From Prado023 sp963788325 (lineage in GTDB: Bacteria; Actinomycetota; Actinomycetes; S36-B12; CAIYMF01), in assembly GCA_963788325.1 (NCBI GenBank), contig CAWBGJ010000008.1:124001-188000 (forward strand): a DNA stretch of 64,000 nt. The letters run 5' to 3'. A model generated the notes under the pieces. It ran no database searches. It saw only the letters and a list, made by a program, of their open reading frames with translations, and was not told the DNA's origin. Positions 27,392 through 35,597 of the stretch are shown here, piece after piece. Every line of letters starts with the position of its first letter. Position 1 is the stretch's first letter. Both the position numbers and the translations under genes were made by a program.

Positions 27392-27715
27392 TCAAGAACT
27401 CGACGAGTTGTGTTGGGCGTGGAGCGTGCCGGCTGTCGGCAGGGCTGCGGCGATCCGGGTGTGCGCATCGTCGGCGATCGTGTAGTCCACCCACCGGCCG
27501 CGCTTGGCCGAGGTCACCAGACCCGCCTGACGAAGCACCTTCAAGTGGTAGGACAACACGTTGGGTGCCACCCCGCCGACCGGCTGCAGGTCGCACACGC
27601 ACCGGGTGCCAGCGGCGGCCAACTCGGCCAGCAGCCGCCAGCGGACGGGGTCCGCGGCAACCGCGAGCAGTGCCACCGCGTGCTCCTGCTGGATCGGTGA
27701 TCTATCGAACGTCAT
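27392..27715 (-). CDS. arsR: ArsR-family metalloregulator
   Basis: 107 residues from ATG 27715 (ATG 27727 is also in frame). Winged-helix repressor: ALLAVAADPVRWRLLAELAAAG, then the metal-binding CVCDLQPV segment on the DNA-binding helix, then NVLSYHLKVLRQAGLV and RGRWVDYTI. The Cys-x-Cys pair is the classical arsenite/antimonite sensor. A near-palindrome directly upstream is a likely autoregulatory site. First gene of the arsenic cluster. Confidence 0.9.
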   Translation of the reverse strand: MTFDRSPIQQEHAVALLAVAADPVRWRLLAELAAAGTRCVCDLQPVGGVAPNVLSYHLKVLRQAGLVTSAKRGRWVDYTIADDAHTRIAAALPTAGTLHAQHNSSSS

Positions 27716-27733
27716 AACTTCGACCATGGTTGA
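27716..27733 (-). promoter_or_regulatory. Candidate ArsR operator
   Basis: An 18-base near-palindrome, CTTCAACCATGGTCGAAG on the minus strand, with one mismatched pair, immediately before ATG 27715. If translation begins at ATG 27727 the site would lie in the coding start, which favours the downstream start. Confidence 0.4.
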
Positions 27734-28018
27734 AGCGTATGTCCGCATCGGCGGGTGGTGAGGGGGTCGAAGGTCCCGACCTGCTGGGCTTGCTGAACAT
27801 GCGACGGAGCAATTCGGTGGTGGCAGCGTCTCCATCGTGCCCGCCTACCACTGTCGCAGGATCCGCGGGAGCGGGCTGCGGCGTCGGCCAGCGTGACGTC
27901 GTTCACCGTGCGTGCGAACGCCACCCCGGACGGGCGTGGCCAGGCGCGCGTGCTCGGCGGGGACACCATCGCATTTGATGCTTCGGCGGGGACCCCCCGA
28001 ACGTCCCGTGGTGTCTGG

Positions 28019-29407
28019 TCAGTCAGCTTTGATGGGCGTGAAGCTTGCCGTGAAGTGGCGAAGCATCGGTGGCTCCTCGACCATGCGCATCCCGACCAGG
28101 CCATCGGCGCGCTCGGCGACCCAGCGCGCCACCTCGATCACGTAGTCCATGTGGCTCTGCGTGTAGGTCCGCCGCGGGATCGCCAGGCGCACGAGGTCCA
28201 TCGCCGCGGGGACCTCCGAGCCGTCGCGTTGCCGCCCGAACATCACCGTTCCGATCTCACAGGACCGGATGCCCCCCTCCAGGTAGAGGGCGCAGGCCAA
28301 TGCTTGACCTGGGTACTCCAGGGGCGGGATGTGCGCCAGCATCGCGCGGGCATCGATGAAGATCGCGTGCCCCCCGAACGGGACCACGACCGGGATGCCA
28401 GCCGCTTCCAGGGCTTCCCCGAGGTACGCGGTGGAGCGGATCCGGTAGCGCAGATAGTCCTCCTGCACGCACTCGCGCAACCCCTGGGCGAGGGCCTCCA
28501 GGTCGCGGCCGGCCAGGCCCCCGTAGGTCGGGAACCCCTCGGTGAGGATCTCGAGGCTGCGACACTGCTCGGCCAGCGCGTCGTCATCAAGGGCCAGCCA
28601 CCCACCGATGTTGCCCAGCGGGTCCTTCTTCGCCGACATCGTCATGCCGTTGGCCAGCGACGCCATCTCGCGGACGATGTCGGGGATGGGGACATCGGCG
28701 TATCCCTGCTCACGGGTCTTGATGAACCACGCGTTCTCGGCGAACCGGCATGCGTCGAGGAACAAGGGCTTGCCGTGGCGCTGGCACACCTCGCTGACCG
28801 CGTGCAGGTTCGCCATGCTCACCGGCTGCCCGCCGCCACTGTTGTTCGTCACCGTGACCATGACCAGCGGGACGTCCGCGCCGCGCTCGGTGAGCAGCGC
28901 GTCCAGCGCGGCGACGTCCAGGTTGCCCTTGAAGGGGTGTCGCAGGCTCGGTGTGCGCCCCTGCGGGATAGGAAGGTCGATCGCCTCCGCCCCGGTGAAC
29001 TCGATGTTGGCCCGGGTGGTGTCGAAGTGGGTGTTGTTGGGGAAGACCCGGCCCGCACCGCCGACGACGGAGAAGAGGATCTTCTCGGCTGCCCGACCCT
29101 GATGGGTGGGTAGCACGTGCCGGAACGGAAAGAGCTCGGTGACGGCGTCGCGGAAGCGGTCGAAGGACGGCGAACCGGCGTACGCCTCGTTGCCGCGCTG
29201 GATGCTGGCCCACTGCTCGGCGGACATGGCACCCGTCCCCGAGTCGGTCAGCAGATCCACCAGAACGTCCTCGGCGTGGATCCGGAAGAGGTTATGACCG
29301 GCCGCCTGCAGGTACCCGGCACGCTCCTCTCGGCTCGTCATCCGCATCGGCTCCACGGAGTGCACGCGGAAGGGCTCGATGATGGTCCGGAAGCGGGGGT
29401 CCGTCAC
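28019..29407 (-). CDS. tnaA: Tryptophanase (tryptophan indole-lyase)
   Basis: 462-residue PLP enzyme that would split L-tryptophan into indole, pyruvate and ammonia. PLP-lysine motif SAKKD lies near 258-262; LTDSGTGAM, THQGR and RHFTA are conserved. Tyrosine phenol-lyase is the close alternative, but three diagnostic positions point to tryptophanase. Asp129 in HFDTTR replaces the phenol-lyase Thr. Ile in CEIG replaces the phenol-lyase Arg. His in LRHFTA replaces the phenol-lyase Phe. No TnaC-type leader or tryptophan permease gene is next to it, unlike the enterobacterial operon. It is divergent from a TetR gene about 550 bases away. Confidence 0.88.
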   Translation of the reverse strand: MTDPRFRTIIEPFRVHSVEPMRMTSREERAGYLQAAGHNLFRIHAEDVLVDLLTDSGTGAMSAEQWASIQRGNEAYAGSPSFDRFRDAVTELFPFRHVLPTHQGRAAEKILFSVVGGAGRVFPNNTHFDTTRANIEFTGAEAIDLPIPQGRTPSLRHPFKGNLDVAALDALLTERGADVPLVMVTVTNNSGGGQPVSMANLHAVSEVCQRHGKPLFLDACRFAENAWFIKTREQGYADVPIPDIVREMASLANGMTMSAKKDPLGNIGGWLALDDDALAEQCRSLEILTEGFPTYGGLAGRDLEALAQGLRECVQEDYLRYRIRSTAYLGEALEAAGIPVVVPFGGHAIFIDARAMLAHIPPLEYPGQALACALYLEGGIRSCEIGTVMFGRQRDGSEVPAAMDLVRLAIPRRTYTQSHMDYVIEVARWVAERADGLVGMRMVEEPPMLRHFTASFTPIKAD

Positions 29408-29963
29408 ACGGACAAACTAGTTCAGAAGCATGTGGCCCTGCTCGACAGGGAAACCCGGAAACCTCCCCCCAATTCCAGGCGAGGCAACCACGACTGGGTG
29501 CGACCCGGCGCCGCGAATGACTGTCAAGTGGAGAAGCGTGAGTGCACCTGATGGTCCGTCCGTCCGTCCGAGACCCGATGCGACGTCAAAGGCCCGAATA
29601 TTGCGCGGCGGATTCTCAAGTAGCCGGGGTCGGTCACCCCGGGCGACCAGGAGTTGGGGTCCGCCATCGCGTCGCGAACCGGCCATGGCGCTGCTGGCAG
29701 TCCAGTCGACATGCGCAGGATCGTCCCGTCGTTGGCCAATGGCCAGGAGTCGGAGGTCCTGGACTTCCGCTGCTCAGACCTGGCGCGCCTCGGCCAGGAT
29801 CGGTGGGGTCTGACCGGGGTGGACGGCGGTGGTGGCAGCGGCCTGGAGGCGTTTCCGCCAGGCGGGGAGGTTGTCGGTGGGGTCGACGAAGGCATCGAGC
29901 CCGGACAGGGTCCAGACGATGGCGGCGATCTCTGCAAGTGAACGAATGTATAGGCTATTGAAC
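29408..29963. other. Long intergenic region between tnaA and a TetR gene
   Basis: About 555 bases. The minus-strand frame 29774-29965 could encode a 63-residue peptide with protein-like composition (SLAEIAAIVWTLSGLDAF, then NLPAWRKRLQAAATTAVHPG), but its ATG shares the CATG with the divergent TetR start and I recognise no family. The rest holds no supported gene. Regulation of tnaA may lie here but no clear box was found. Confidence 0.35.
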
Positions 29964-30692
29964 ATGAGTTCATCCCTGCTACGACTTCCGGATGATCGAA
30001 CAGTCCGGGCCCGGGTGCGCGATGCGGCGATCGAGTTGGTCGCCGAGTCCGGCTTGGAGGCGCTGACAGCTCGCGCGGTCGCCACCCGCGCGGGTGTGTC
30101 GCCGGGTTCGGTGATCAACAACTTCGGCTCGATGGAGGGTCTGCGCCAGGCGTGTGACGAGTACGTGGTGGCAGTCATCCGAGCGGAGAAGGCGCGGGCG
30201 ATGGCGACCGGGGCATCGTTCGATGCGGTGGGCGCGTTGCGCGACTCCGCCCATGGGTCCAACTCACTGGTCGGCTACCTCGCGGCTGTCCTCACCGAGG
30301 ATTCGCCTGCAGTCGCCCACCTGGTCGACAGCATGGTGCAGGACGCGCTGGGCTACATCGCTGTCGGGGTGGAGTCGGGGATGCTCACCCCGACCGAGGA
30401 CCCACGGGGGCGCGCGGTGGTCATGACGCTCTCGGGGCTGGGCTCGCTGGTGATGCACCGGCACCTGACCCGCCTGCTCGGCGTGGACCTCACCGCGCAC
30501 CATCCCGACCCCAGTGCTCTGGCTGCCTACATGCGGCCCCTGTACGAGTTCTACACCGACGGGCTGTTCACCCAGGAGTTCGGCACCAGGGCCATCGCGG
30601 CGATGGACGACCTGCTGCCCGGGGCCGGGACGGCCCCCAGCGCCCCCACAGACTCTGCCGGCGCGACCGTCGGCGCGGAAGGAATCCGATGA
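29964..30692 (+). CDS. TetR-family regulator of the downstream ABC exporter
   Basis: 242 residues. The N-terminal helix-turn-helix has TVRARVRDAAIELVAESGLE, LTARAVATRAGVSPGSVINNF and SMEGLRQACDEY. The C-terminal effector domain is typical but unspecific. I chose ATG 29964 since TAGGCT (29951-29956) lies seven bases upstream and ATAGGCTAT is a small palindrome there, suggesting a near-leaderless, autoregulated promoter. The stop overlaps the ATPase gene by four bases, so this regulator controls its own operon with the exporter. Confidence 0.85.
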   Translation: MSSSLLRLPDDRTVRARVRDAAIELVAESGLEALTARAVATRAGVSPGSVINNFGSMEGLRQACDEYVVAVIRAEKARAMATGASFDAVGALRDSAHGSNSLVGYLAAVLTEDSPAVAHLVDSMVQDALGYIAVGVESGMLTPTEDPRGRAVVMTLSGLGSLVMHRHLTRLLGVDLTAHHPDPSALAAYMRPLYEFYTDGLFTQEFGTRAIAAMDDLLPGAGTAPSAPTDSAGATVGAEGIR

Positions 30693-31636
30693 CTGACGCG
30701 ATCGCCCTGCACACCCAGGGCCTGACCAAGCACTACGGCGATGTCAAGGCGCTGATCGACCTGGACCTCGACGTGCGCCCCGGGGAGGTGTTCGGCTTCC
30801 TGGGTCCCAACGGCGCGGGCAAGACGACGACCATCCGCACGGTGATGGACGAGATCCGGGCCACGTCCGGGCAGGCCTCGATCCTGGGCATGGACTGCCA
30901 CACCCAGTCGGTGGAGATCCGCCGACACATCGGCTACCTGCCCTCGGACCTCTCCCTGTACCCGAACCTGACCGGCAAGGACACGCTGACCTATTACGCG
31001 AACCTGCGCGGCGGGGTGGACTGGGGCTACGTCGGCGAGCTGGCGGAGCGCCTGGCTGCCCAGTTGGACAAGAAGGTCGGGGACCTGTCCTCGGGGAACC
31101 GGCAGAAGATAGGGATCATCGCCGCGTTCATGAACCGCCCGCAGCTGCTGATCATGGACGAGCCGAGCAACGGCCTGGACCCGCTGGTGCAGCGCGAGTT
31201 CCAGTCGATGATGCGCGAGGTCGTGGCCCAGGGCGCGGCGGTGTTCCTGTCCAGTCACACCCTGTCCGAGGTCCAGCGGGTGGCCGACCGGGTCGGGATC
31301 ATCCGCCACGGGATGCTGATCGCACTGGAGACCGTGGCGAGCCTGCGGTCCAAGGGCATGCGCAAGGTCGACCTCGAGCTGGGCTCGGCCGCTGACCCCG
31401 CCCACTTCGAGGCGGTGCCCGGCATGCGCGACGTCCTCGTGGAGGACACCCGGGTGCAGCTGTCCTACGAGGGCGCCATGGAAGCCCTGCTCAAGGCGGT
31501 GGCCGAGCACTACGAACTGATCGACATCTCCACCCAGGACGCCGACCTCGAGGAGGTCTTCCTCACCTACTACCACGACGACGTGGCCAACGGCCCCAAC
31601 GGCCGCAACGGCGGCGCCCAGGCAGGGGCCCGCTGA
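30689..31636 (+). CDS. ABC transporter ATP-binding protein (exporter, DrrA/CcmA-like)
   Basis: 315 residues, cytoplasmic. Walker A GPNGAGKTTT near 40-49; a variant signature LSSGNRQKIGI in place of LSGGQ; Walker B LLIMDEPSNGLDP; H-loop SSHTLSE. The C-terminal 80 residues form the extra domain of drug and antibiotic exporters of this class. Starts within the TetR stop codon and its own stop shares one base with the permease ATG, giving a tight three-gene unit. Substrate unknown; TetR control suggests an inducible drug, metabolite or lipid efflux. Confidence 0.93.
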   Translation: MTDAIALHTQGLTKHYGDVKALIDLDLDVRPGEVFGFLGPNGAGKTTTIRTVMDEIRATSGQASILGMDCHTQSVEIRRHIGYLPSDLSLYPNLTGKDTLTYYANLRGGVDWGYVGELAERLAAQLDKKVGDLSSGNRQKIGIIAAFMNRPQLLIMDEPSNGLDPLVQREFQSMMREVVAQGAAVFLSSHTLSEVQRVADRVGIIRHGMLIALETVASLRSKGMRKVDLELGSAADPAHFEAVPGMRDVLVEDTRVQLSYEGAMEALLKAVAEHYELIDISTQDADLEEVFLTYYHDDVANGPNGRNGGAQAGAR

Positions 31637-33288
31637 TGCTTGCCTCCCTGTTCGGCAAGGCGGTCCTGGACCGCTGGCGCGGACTCACGATCGGCGTGGT
31701 CAGCCTCTCGGCCCTGCTCTACTTCGGGATGCTGGCCTACCAGGGCATCGACATCAGCGTCTACACCGACCTCGGCCCAGCGTTCCAGGCCCTGATCGGC
31801 ATCGGTGCGGACGCCGACGCCGCCTCCCTGGCCTACAACGCCATCTACGGCAGCTACGGCGCCATCGTGATGGCGGGCCTGGCCATCGCCATGGGGTCGG
31901 GCTACATCGCCGGCGAGGAGCGCAAGGGCACCATGGGCGTCCTGCTGGCCAACCCACGCAGCCGCACCCAGGTGCTGGTCAGCAAGGCCGCCGCCATGCT
32001 GGCGCTGCTCCTGCTCGGCGGACTCGTCCTCTGGGGCGCCGGGGTCGTCACTCCCATCCTGCTCGATGTCAGCGTGAACGGGATGGACGTCACCGCGTTC
32101 GTGGTGCACCTCATGGCCATCACCGTGTTCTTCGGGCTCCTGGCCCTGGCCGTCGGTGCCTGGACCGGTCGCACCGGGATCGCCGCCGGGGTGGGCGCGG
32201 GCCTGCTGGCCCTGTCCTTCTTCGCCGTGGGGCTGCTCGAGATGATCGACGGCTGGCAGTGGCTGGCCAAGTTCTTCCCCTGGTACTACTTCACCGGCAG
32301 CGACCCCCTGCTCAACGGGATCAGCTGGGGTCACCTGGCAGTCCTCCTCGGCGGCGCCGCCCTGCTGTTCGGCGTGGCACTGGTCGGTTTCAACCGCCGT
32401 GACCTGCTCGGTCGGTCCACCGGCGTCAGCCTGCTCGACCAGCTGCGCAGCAACCCGCGCACCGCCAGGCTCGGGGAGCGGCTGGCCGGCTCCGCCCGGG
32501 TGTCGGGCATCGGCACCAAGACCGCCTCCGAGCACCAGGGCCTGCTGTTCATCGTCTCCATGGCGATGTTCTGGATCATGGGCGTGATGATGGGACCGGT
32601 CTTCGCCGCCATCGAGGACACCGTCGCCGACCTCGGTGATGCGCTTCCCGAGCAGATGCTCGCCCTCTTCGGCGGCGGCGACATGTCCACCCCGGCCGGG
32701 TTCTACCAGATCGAGAGCTTCGGCATGGTCACCCCGATCGCCCTGCTGGTGGTCACGATCTCGATCGCGGCCAAGGCCCTGGCTGGTGAGGAGGAGAACC
32801 GGACCATGGGCCTCCTGCTGGCCAACCCGGTCACACGCAGCACCGTCCTGGCCCGCAAGACGAGCACCATGATCGCCTTCGGCGCCATCCTCGGAGTCGT
32901 CATCTGGGCAGGGATCGCCGTCGGGGTCTGGATCTCCGGGATCGACCTCAACCTGCTCAACGTCGCCGCCACCACCACGCTCGCGGTCCTGATCGGGCTG
33001 CTGTTCGGTGCACTGGCCCTGCTCATCGGAGCCGCCTCCGGCCGGCTGGCCCTGGCCATCTTCATCCCCGTCGGAGCAGCCCTCCTGGCCCACACCATGA
33101 ACGCCCTCGCGTCCCTGAACGACGCCTGGTGGGGTGCGCTGTCACCCTTCCACTACTACCTGGGCAGTGATCCGCTGAACAGCGGGATGGCCTGGGCCGA
33201 CGCCGCACTGCTGGCAGGCATCACGATCCTCCTGATCGCCCTGGCGTTCCCCGCGTTCAACCGTCGCGACCTGCGCCAGACCGGCTGA
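31636..33288 (+). CDS. ABC-2-type exporter permease, duplicated
   Basis: 550 residues, twelve predicted membrane segments in two homologous halves. Each half has GEERKGTMGVLLANPRSRT / GEEENRTMGLLLANPVTRST, then VLVSKAAAML / VLARKTSTMI, and ends with FNRRDLLGR / FNRRDLRQT. The internal duplication means one polypeptide supplies both membrane halves, as in other fused ABC-2 exporters of Gram-positive bacteria. It follows the ATPase gene directly. No further gene is attached downstream. Confidence 0.9.
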   Translation: MLASLFGKAVLDRWRGLTIGVVSLSALLYFGMLAYQGIDISVYTDLGPAFQALIGIGADADAASLAYNAIYGSYGAIVMAGLAIAMGSGYIAGEERKGTMGVLLANPRSRTQVLVSKAAAMLALLLLGGLVLWGAGVVTPILLDVSVNGMDVTAFVVHLMAITVFFGLLALAVGAWTGRTGIAAGVGAGLLALSFFAVGLLEMIDGWQWLAKFFPWYYFTGSDPLLNGISWGHLAVLLGGAALLFGVALVGFNRRDLLGRSTGVSLLDQLRSNPRTARLGERLAGSARVSGIGTKTASEHQGLLFIVSMAMFWIMGVMMGPVFAAIEDTVADLGDALPEQMLALFGGGDMSTPAGFYQIESFGMVTPIALLVVTISIAAKALAGEEENRTMGLLLANPVTRSTVLARKTSTMIAFGAILGVVIWAGIAVGVWISGIDLNLLNVAATTTLAVLIGLLFGALALLIGAASGRLALAIFIPVGAALLAHTMNALASLNDAWWGALSPFHYYLGSDPLNSGMAWADAALLAGITILLIALAFPAFNRRDLRQTG

Positions 33289-33678
33289 GCCAACCTCGAC
33301 TGCCGGACCCACCACGGCACGACCTGACCAGGGGTCGGGCTGCGACGCTCCGGGGACTCCCAGAGTCCGGGACCGCGCAGAGGATGCTCCGCGAGGGCAC
33401 TCCACGGGATCGCCGTGGGTGCCAGTGGCGGGGCTGTCTGCCCCGTCCGAAGCCCGCCCTACCCCGAAAAGCGGGCGGACAACCAGCGGTGGACCGGAGG
33501 GTTCCGGTGTTGAGGGCCTCCGGGAACCACCCGCTTCGGGTGAACGAGTCGGGCGTCGCGGCGCAAACGTTGATATTGCCGGAGACCTTCCGGTTCGGCC
33601 GGGCGTCGGTGCCGGTGCACAGGCACGGTCGACCACCTGATCAGGGCAACGGACCACCAGCTTTGGGGAGGAGCAACG
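33289..33678. other. Intergenic region after the exporter operon
   Basis: About 390 bases. Weak inverted repeats (CGACC...GGTCG near 33320-33350 and GGACT...AGTCC near 33354-33370) may end transcription of the exporter operon, but neither is followed by a T-run. A good ribosome site GGGGAGGAG lies at its end, before ATG 33679. No supported gene. Confidence 0.4.
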
Positions 33679-33866
33679 ATGTCCACAGGCGGGCAGTCGG
33701 CCGCCGGCGCTCGGGGCCGTCCCACCCGGGCCGAGGCCGAGTTGGTGGCCCGGGAGCTGCTCTGGGATCTCGAACCCGCTGGCCGCAGGAGGTACGCGCC
33801 GACCTGGTGCGAGCGTCGATACGTCGGGTGGACGAGGAGATCCACCGCACGACTGGCGGTCATTGA
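33679..33866 (+). pseudogene. Short frameshifted reading frame of unknown function
   Basis: ATG 33679 follows GGGGAGGAG at good spacing. It reads MSTGGQSAAGARGRPTRAEA, then ELVARELLWDLEP, then loses frame. One base away WPQEVRADLVRASIRRVDEE and IHRTTGGH lead to a stop at 33864-33866. Joining them by adding one base gives about 62 residues of helix-rich, charged sequence. No family recognised. It may equally be a chance open frame. Confidence 0.35.
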
Positions 33867-33934
33867 TCGGCCTGGCGCGCTGCGAGGAGCGGGGTGCCGG
33901 CGCGCGGGCGCCCCGCTCCAGGGCAGGGCGCGGG

Positions 33935-34267
33935 TCAGGCCTCGTCGTCCTCGAGCTCGGCCTCGAGCAGTGCCTCGTCGATCGCCAGGGCGAAGCCGAG
34001 GGCCTTGGCCATGTTCCGCGCCGCGGACACGACCTTCGGGGTCCCGACGATGGGCGCGACCGCGATGAGCACGTTGCGCGCATCCTCGAGGTCCAGCAAG
34101 GTGTCCTCGGCCGCGCGGAACGTCACGAGGTAGGACGCCGGCGGGGCGTCGACCGCCACGAGCGCTGCCAGCCGGACGAGCAACAGCGCCTCCATGCTGG
34201 CGTCCACGTTGGCCAGGGAGACGGCGTTCATCTCCACGACGGTGTCGAGCAGGGGGTTGTCTGACAT
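33935..34267 (-). CDS. Carboxymuconolactone-decarboxylase-like (AhpD-fold) family protein
   Basis: 110 residues. Residues 6-95 give the all-helical AhpD-like pattern: NPLLDTVVEMNAVSLANVDA, EALLLVRLAALVAVDAPPASYL, and VLIAVAPIVGTPKVVSAARNM. The Cys pair that gives peroxidase activity in true AhpD proteins is absent, so it is probably not a peroxidase; function unknown. The ATG follows GGAG. It ends in an acidic tail ELEDDEA. Confidence 0.7.
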   Translation of the reverse strand: MSDNPLLDTVVEMNAVSLANVDASMEALLLVRLAALVAVDAPPASYLVTFRAAEDTLLDLEDARNVLIAVAPIVGTPKVVSAARNMAKALGFALAIDEALLEAELEDDEA

Positions 34268-34697
34268 GGTGGAACTCCTTCGTTGGGACCTGTCTGCAGC
34301 ACCTGTGCGCGACAGGAGGTGGTGCGCTGCGCGGACCTGTCATCGCCGCGCTCTCGCCATCTCAGCCTTGCGCACTGCGCTCGGGCACGGATCACCCGAT
34401 TCGGGTGGTCCCGGGTGGGCGGTCGCGCAGGTCACACGGGCCGCTGGAGCGGCAAGGCAGGGAGGAGCGTCCTGGGGATGAACAGCCGCAGCGCGCGCCA
34501 TGCCGAAGCGCAGGCAGCCAGGCACTGCGACCGGTAGCAGCGAGGCTGGCTCCGCGAGACCGTCGCGGGCCATCTGCGCCAGGTCCTTGCCCAGTGGCAG
34601 GTTGTGCGCCCCGCCGGCCAGACAGATCAGGACTGCCTTGGACACCCCCGCGGTGCCTCGGTGGGCCGGGCGATGAGTCGAGCAGCGGGATCGGGCG
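34268..34697. other. Intergenic region with decayed sequence
   Basis: About 430 bases. A minus-strand frame contains SKAVLICLAGGAHNLPLGKD, which looks protein-like, but it has no clear start and runs into arginine-rich sequence; I could not assign it. The region borders the YdeI remnant and probably holds degraded genes. Confidence 0.35.
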
Positions 34698-34904
34698 GGA
34701 CCTGCCCGACGCGCTGCATGCCGCGCGCGCGACCTCACCGACGTCTACGCCGCGCTGAACGGCCGCAACCGCTTCGCCTTCCTGAATCGCATCCAGACCG
34801 CGGTACGCCCGGAGACCCGCACCCGCCGCATCGAGCAGCTCACCGACGCCCTCGCCCAGGGCAAGACCCCGCACCCGGCGCCGACGAAGAGGCCCCGTAC
34901 CTAG
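34698..34904 (+). pseudogene. YdeI/OmpD-associated family protein, C-terminal remnant
   Basis: Two adjacent frames together read DLPDALHAARA, then DLTDVYAALNGRNRFAFLNR and IQTAVRPETRTRRIEQLTDA, ending HPAPTKRPRT before a TAG at 34902-34904. This is the C-terminal helical motif of the YdeI/OmpD-associated family (pattern R-F-x-x-L-x-R-I-x-x-A-x-R-P-E-T-R-x-R-R-I). The N-terminal domain, expected just upstream, is not found, and there is a one-base frame change near 34735. A broken gene. Confidence 0.6.
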
Positions 34905-34997
34905 ACCGGGGACACCCGCGAGGTGTGCGTCTCCTTCCAGAACGGCAGCACCGCACGACCTGTTGGTCGCGATGTCCGGCCCCACTGACCCACGACG

Positions 34998-35408
34998 TCA
35001 TCGATCCAGGCGGCGCCTGAGCTTCTGAGGTGCGCAGGACCGGTAGCTCTCGACCACCAGCTCGGACACCTCGTCCCAGTCGGTGTCGCGATCGAGCACC
35101 ATGCCCACGACTGTGGGCGACCATGGCGGCTGGTAGAACGGTGGACCGGCATGAGCCAGAGCCAGCAACTCGTCGCCCGATGACCGGAATGTCAGCACCG
35201 TGGTGGGAGCGGTCACCCCGGTCAGGTCGCGGTACGCCGAGGTGTAACCCTCCTGAGCAACCAGGACGTGGGCAAAGGTCTTGTTCCGGACCCGCCACCT
35301 CACACCAGTCCAGGCGTCCTGCTCGTAAGCGTCGGGCAGCGCCAGGGCGGTCGAGGCAACCCGGGCAACCACGTCCCCGGAGGGCTCGATGCGTGGCGGC
35401 CTGACCAT
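34998..35408 (-). CDS. MmcQ/YjbR-family protein
   Basis: 136 residues from ATG 35408 (MVRPPRIEPSGDVVARVAS). Features of the MmcQ/YjbR fold are EQDAWTGVRWRVRNKTFAHV, VLTFRSSGDELLALAHAG, PTVVGMVLDRDTDWDEVSEL and VVESYRSCAPQKL. The family is a small double-wing, CyaY-like DNA-binding-type fold with no firmly known role. No operon partner; divergent from the sugar-acid kinase gene. Confidence 0.82.
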   Translation of the reverse strand: MVRPPRIEPSGDVVARVASTALALPDAYEQDAWTGVRWRVRNKTFAHVLVAQEGYTSAYRDLTGVTAPTTVLTFRSSGDELLALAHAGPPFYQPPWSPTVVGMVLDRDTDWDEVSELVVESYRSCAPQKLRRRLDR

Positions 35409-35597
35409 GCCCCGAGTCTGACAGCGAAGGCCGATGCAGAGCGACCTACCCGGTGCACGTCTGCAGGCGCGCGATGGGGGGGCGACCTCGGTCTCACCAA
35501 CTCGCACGACGCGTGCATGTCGTCGGTGTCATCCTTCCCCTGTGGGCCTGCACGGGCGTGTCTGCGGCCGGCCCGTCATCGATGCCGAGGAGGAGCC

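Noticed and set aside
28019..29407. Tyrosine phenol-lyase
   Set aside because: Several stretches resemble it, but the substrate-determining positions (Asp129, Ile in CEIG, His in LRHFTA) are those of tryptophanase.
31570..33093. A 507-codon minus-strand frame rich in Asp, Gln and His opposite the ABC permease
   Set aside because: Composition is that of an antisense frame to a membrane protein; no known domain.
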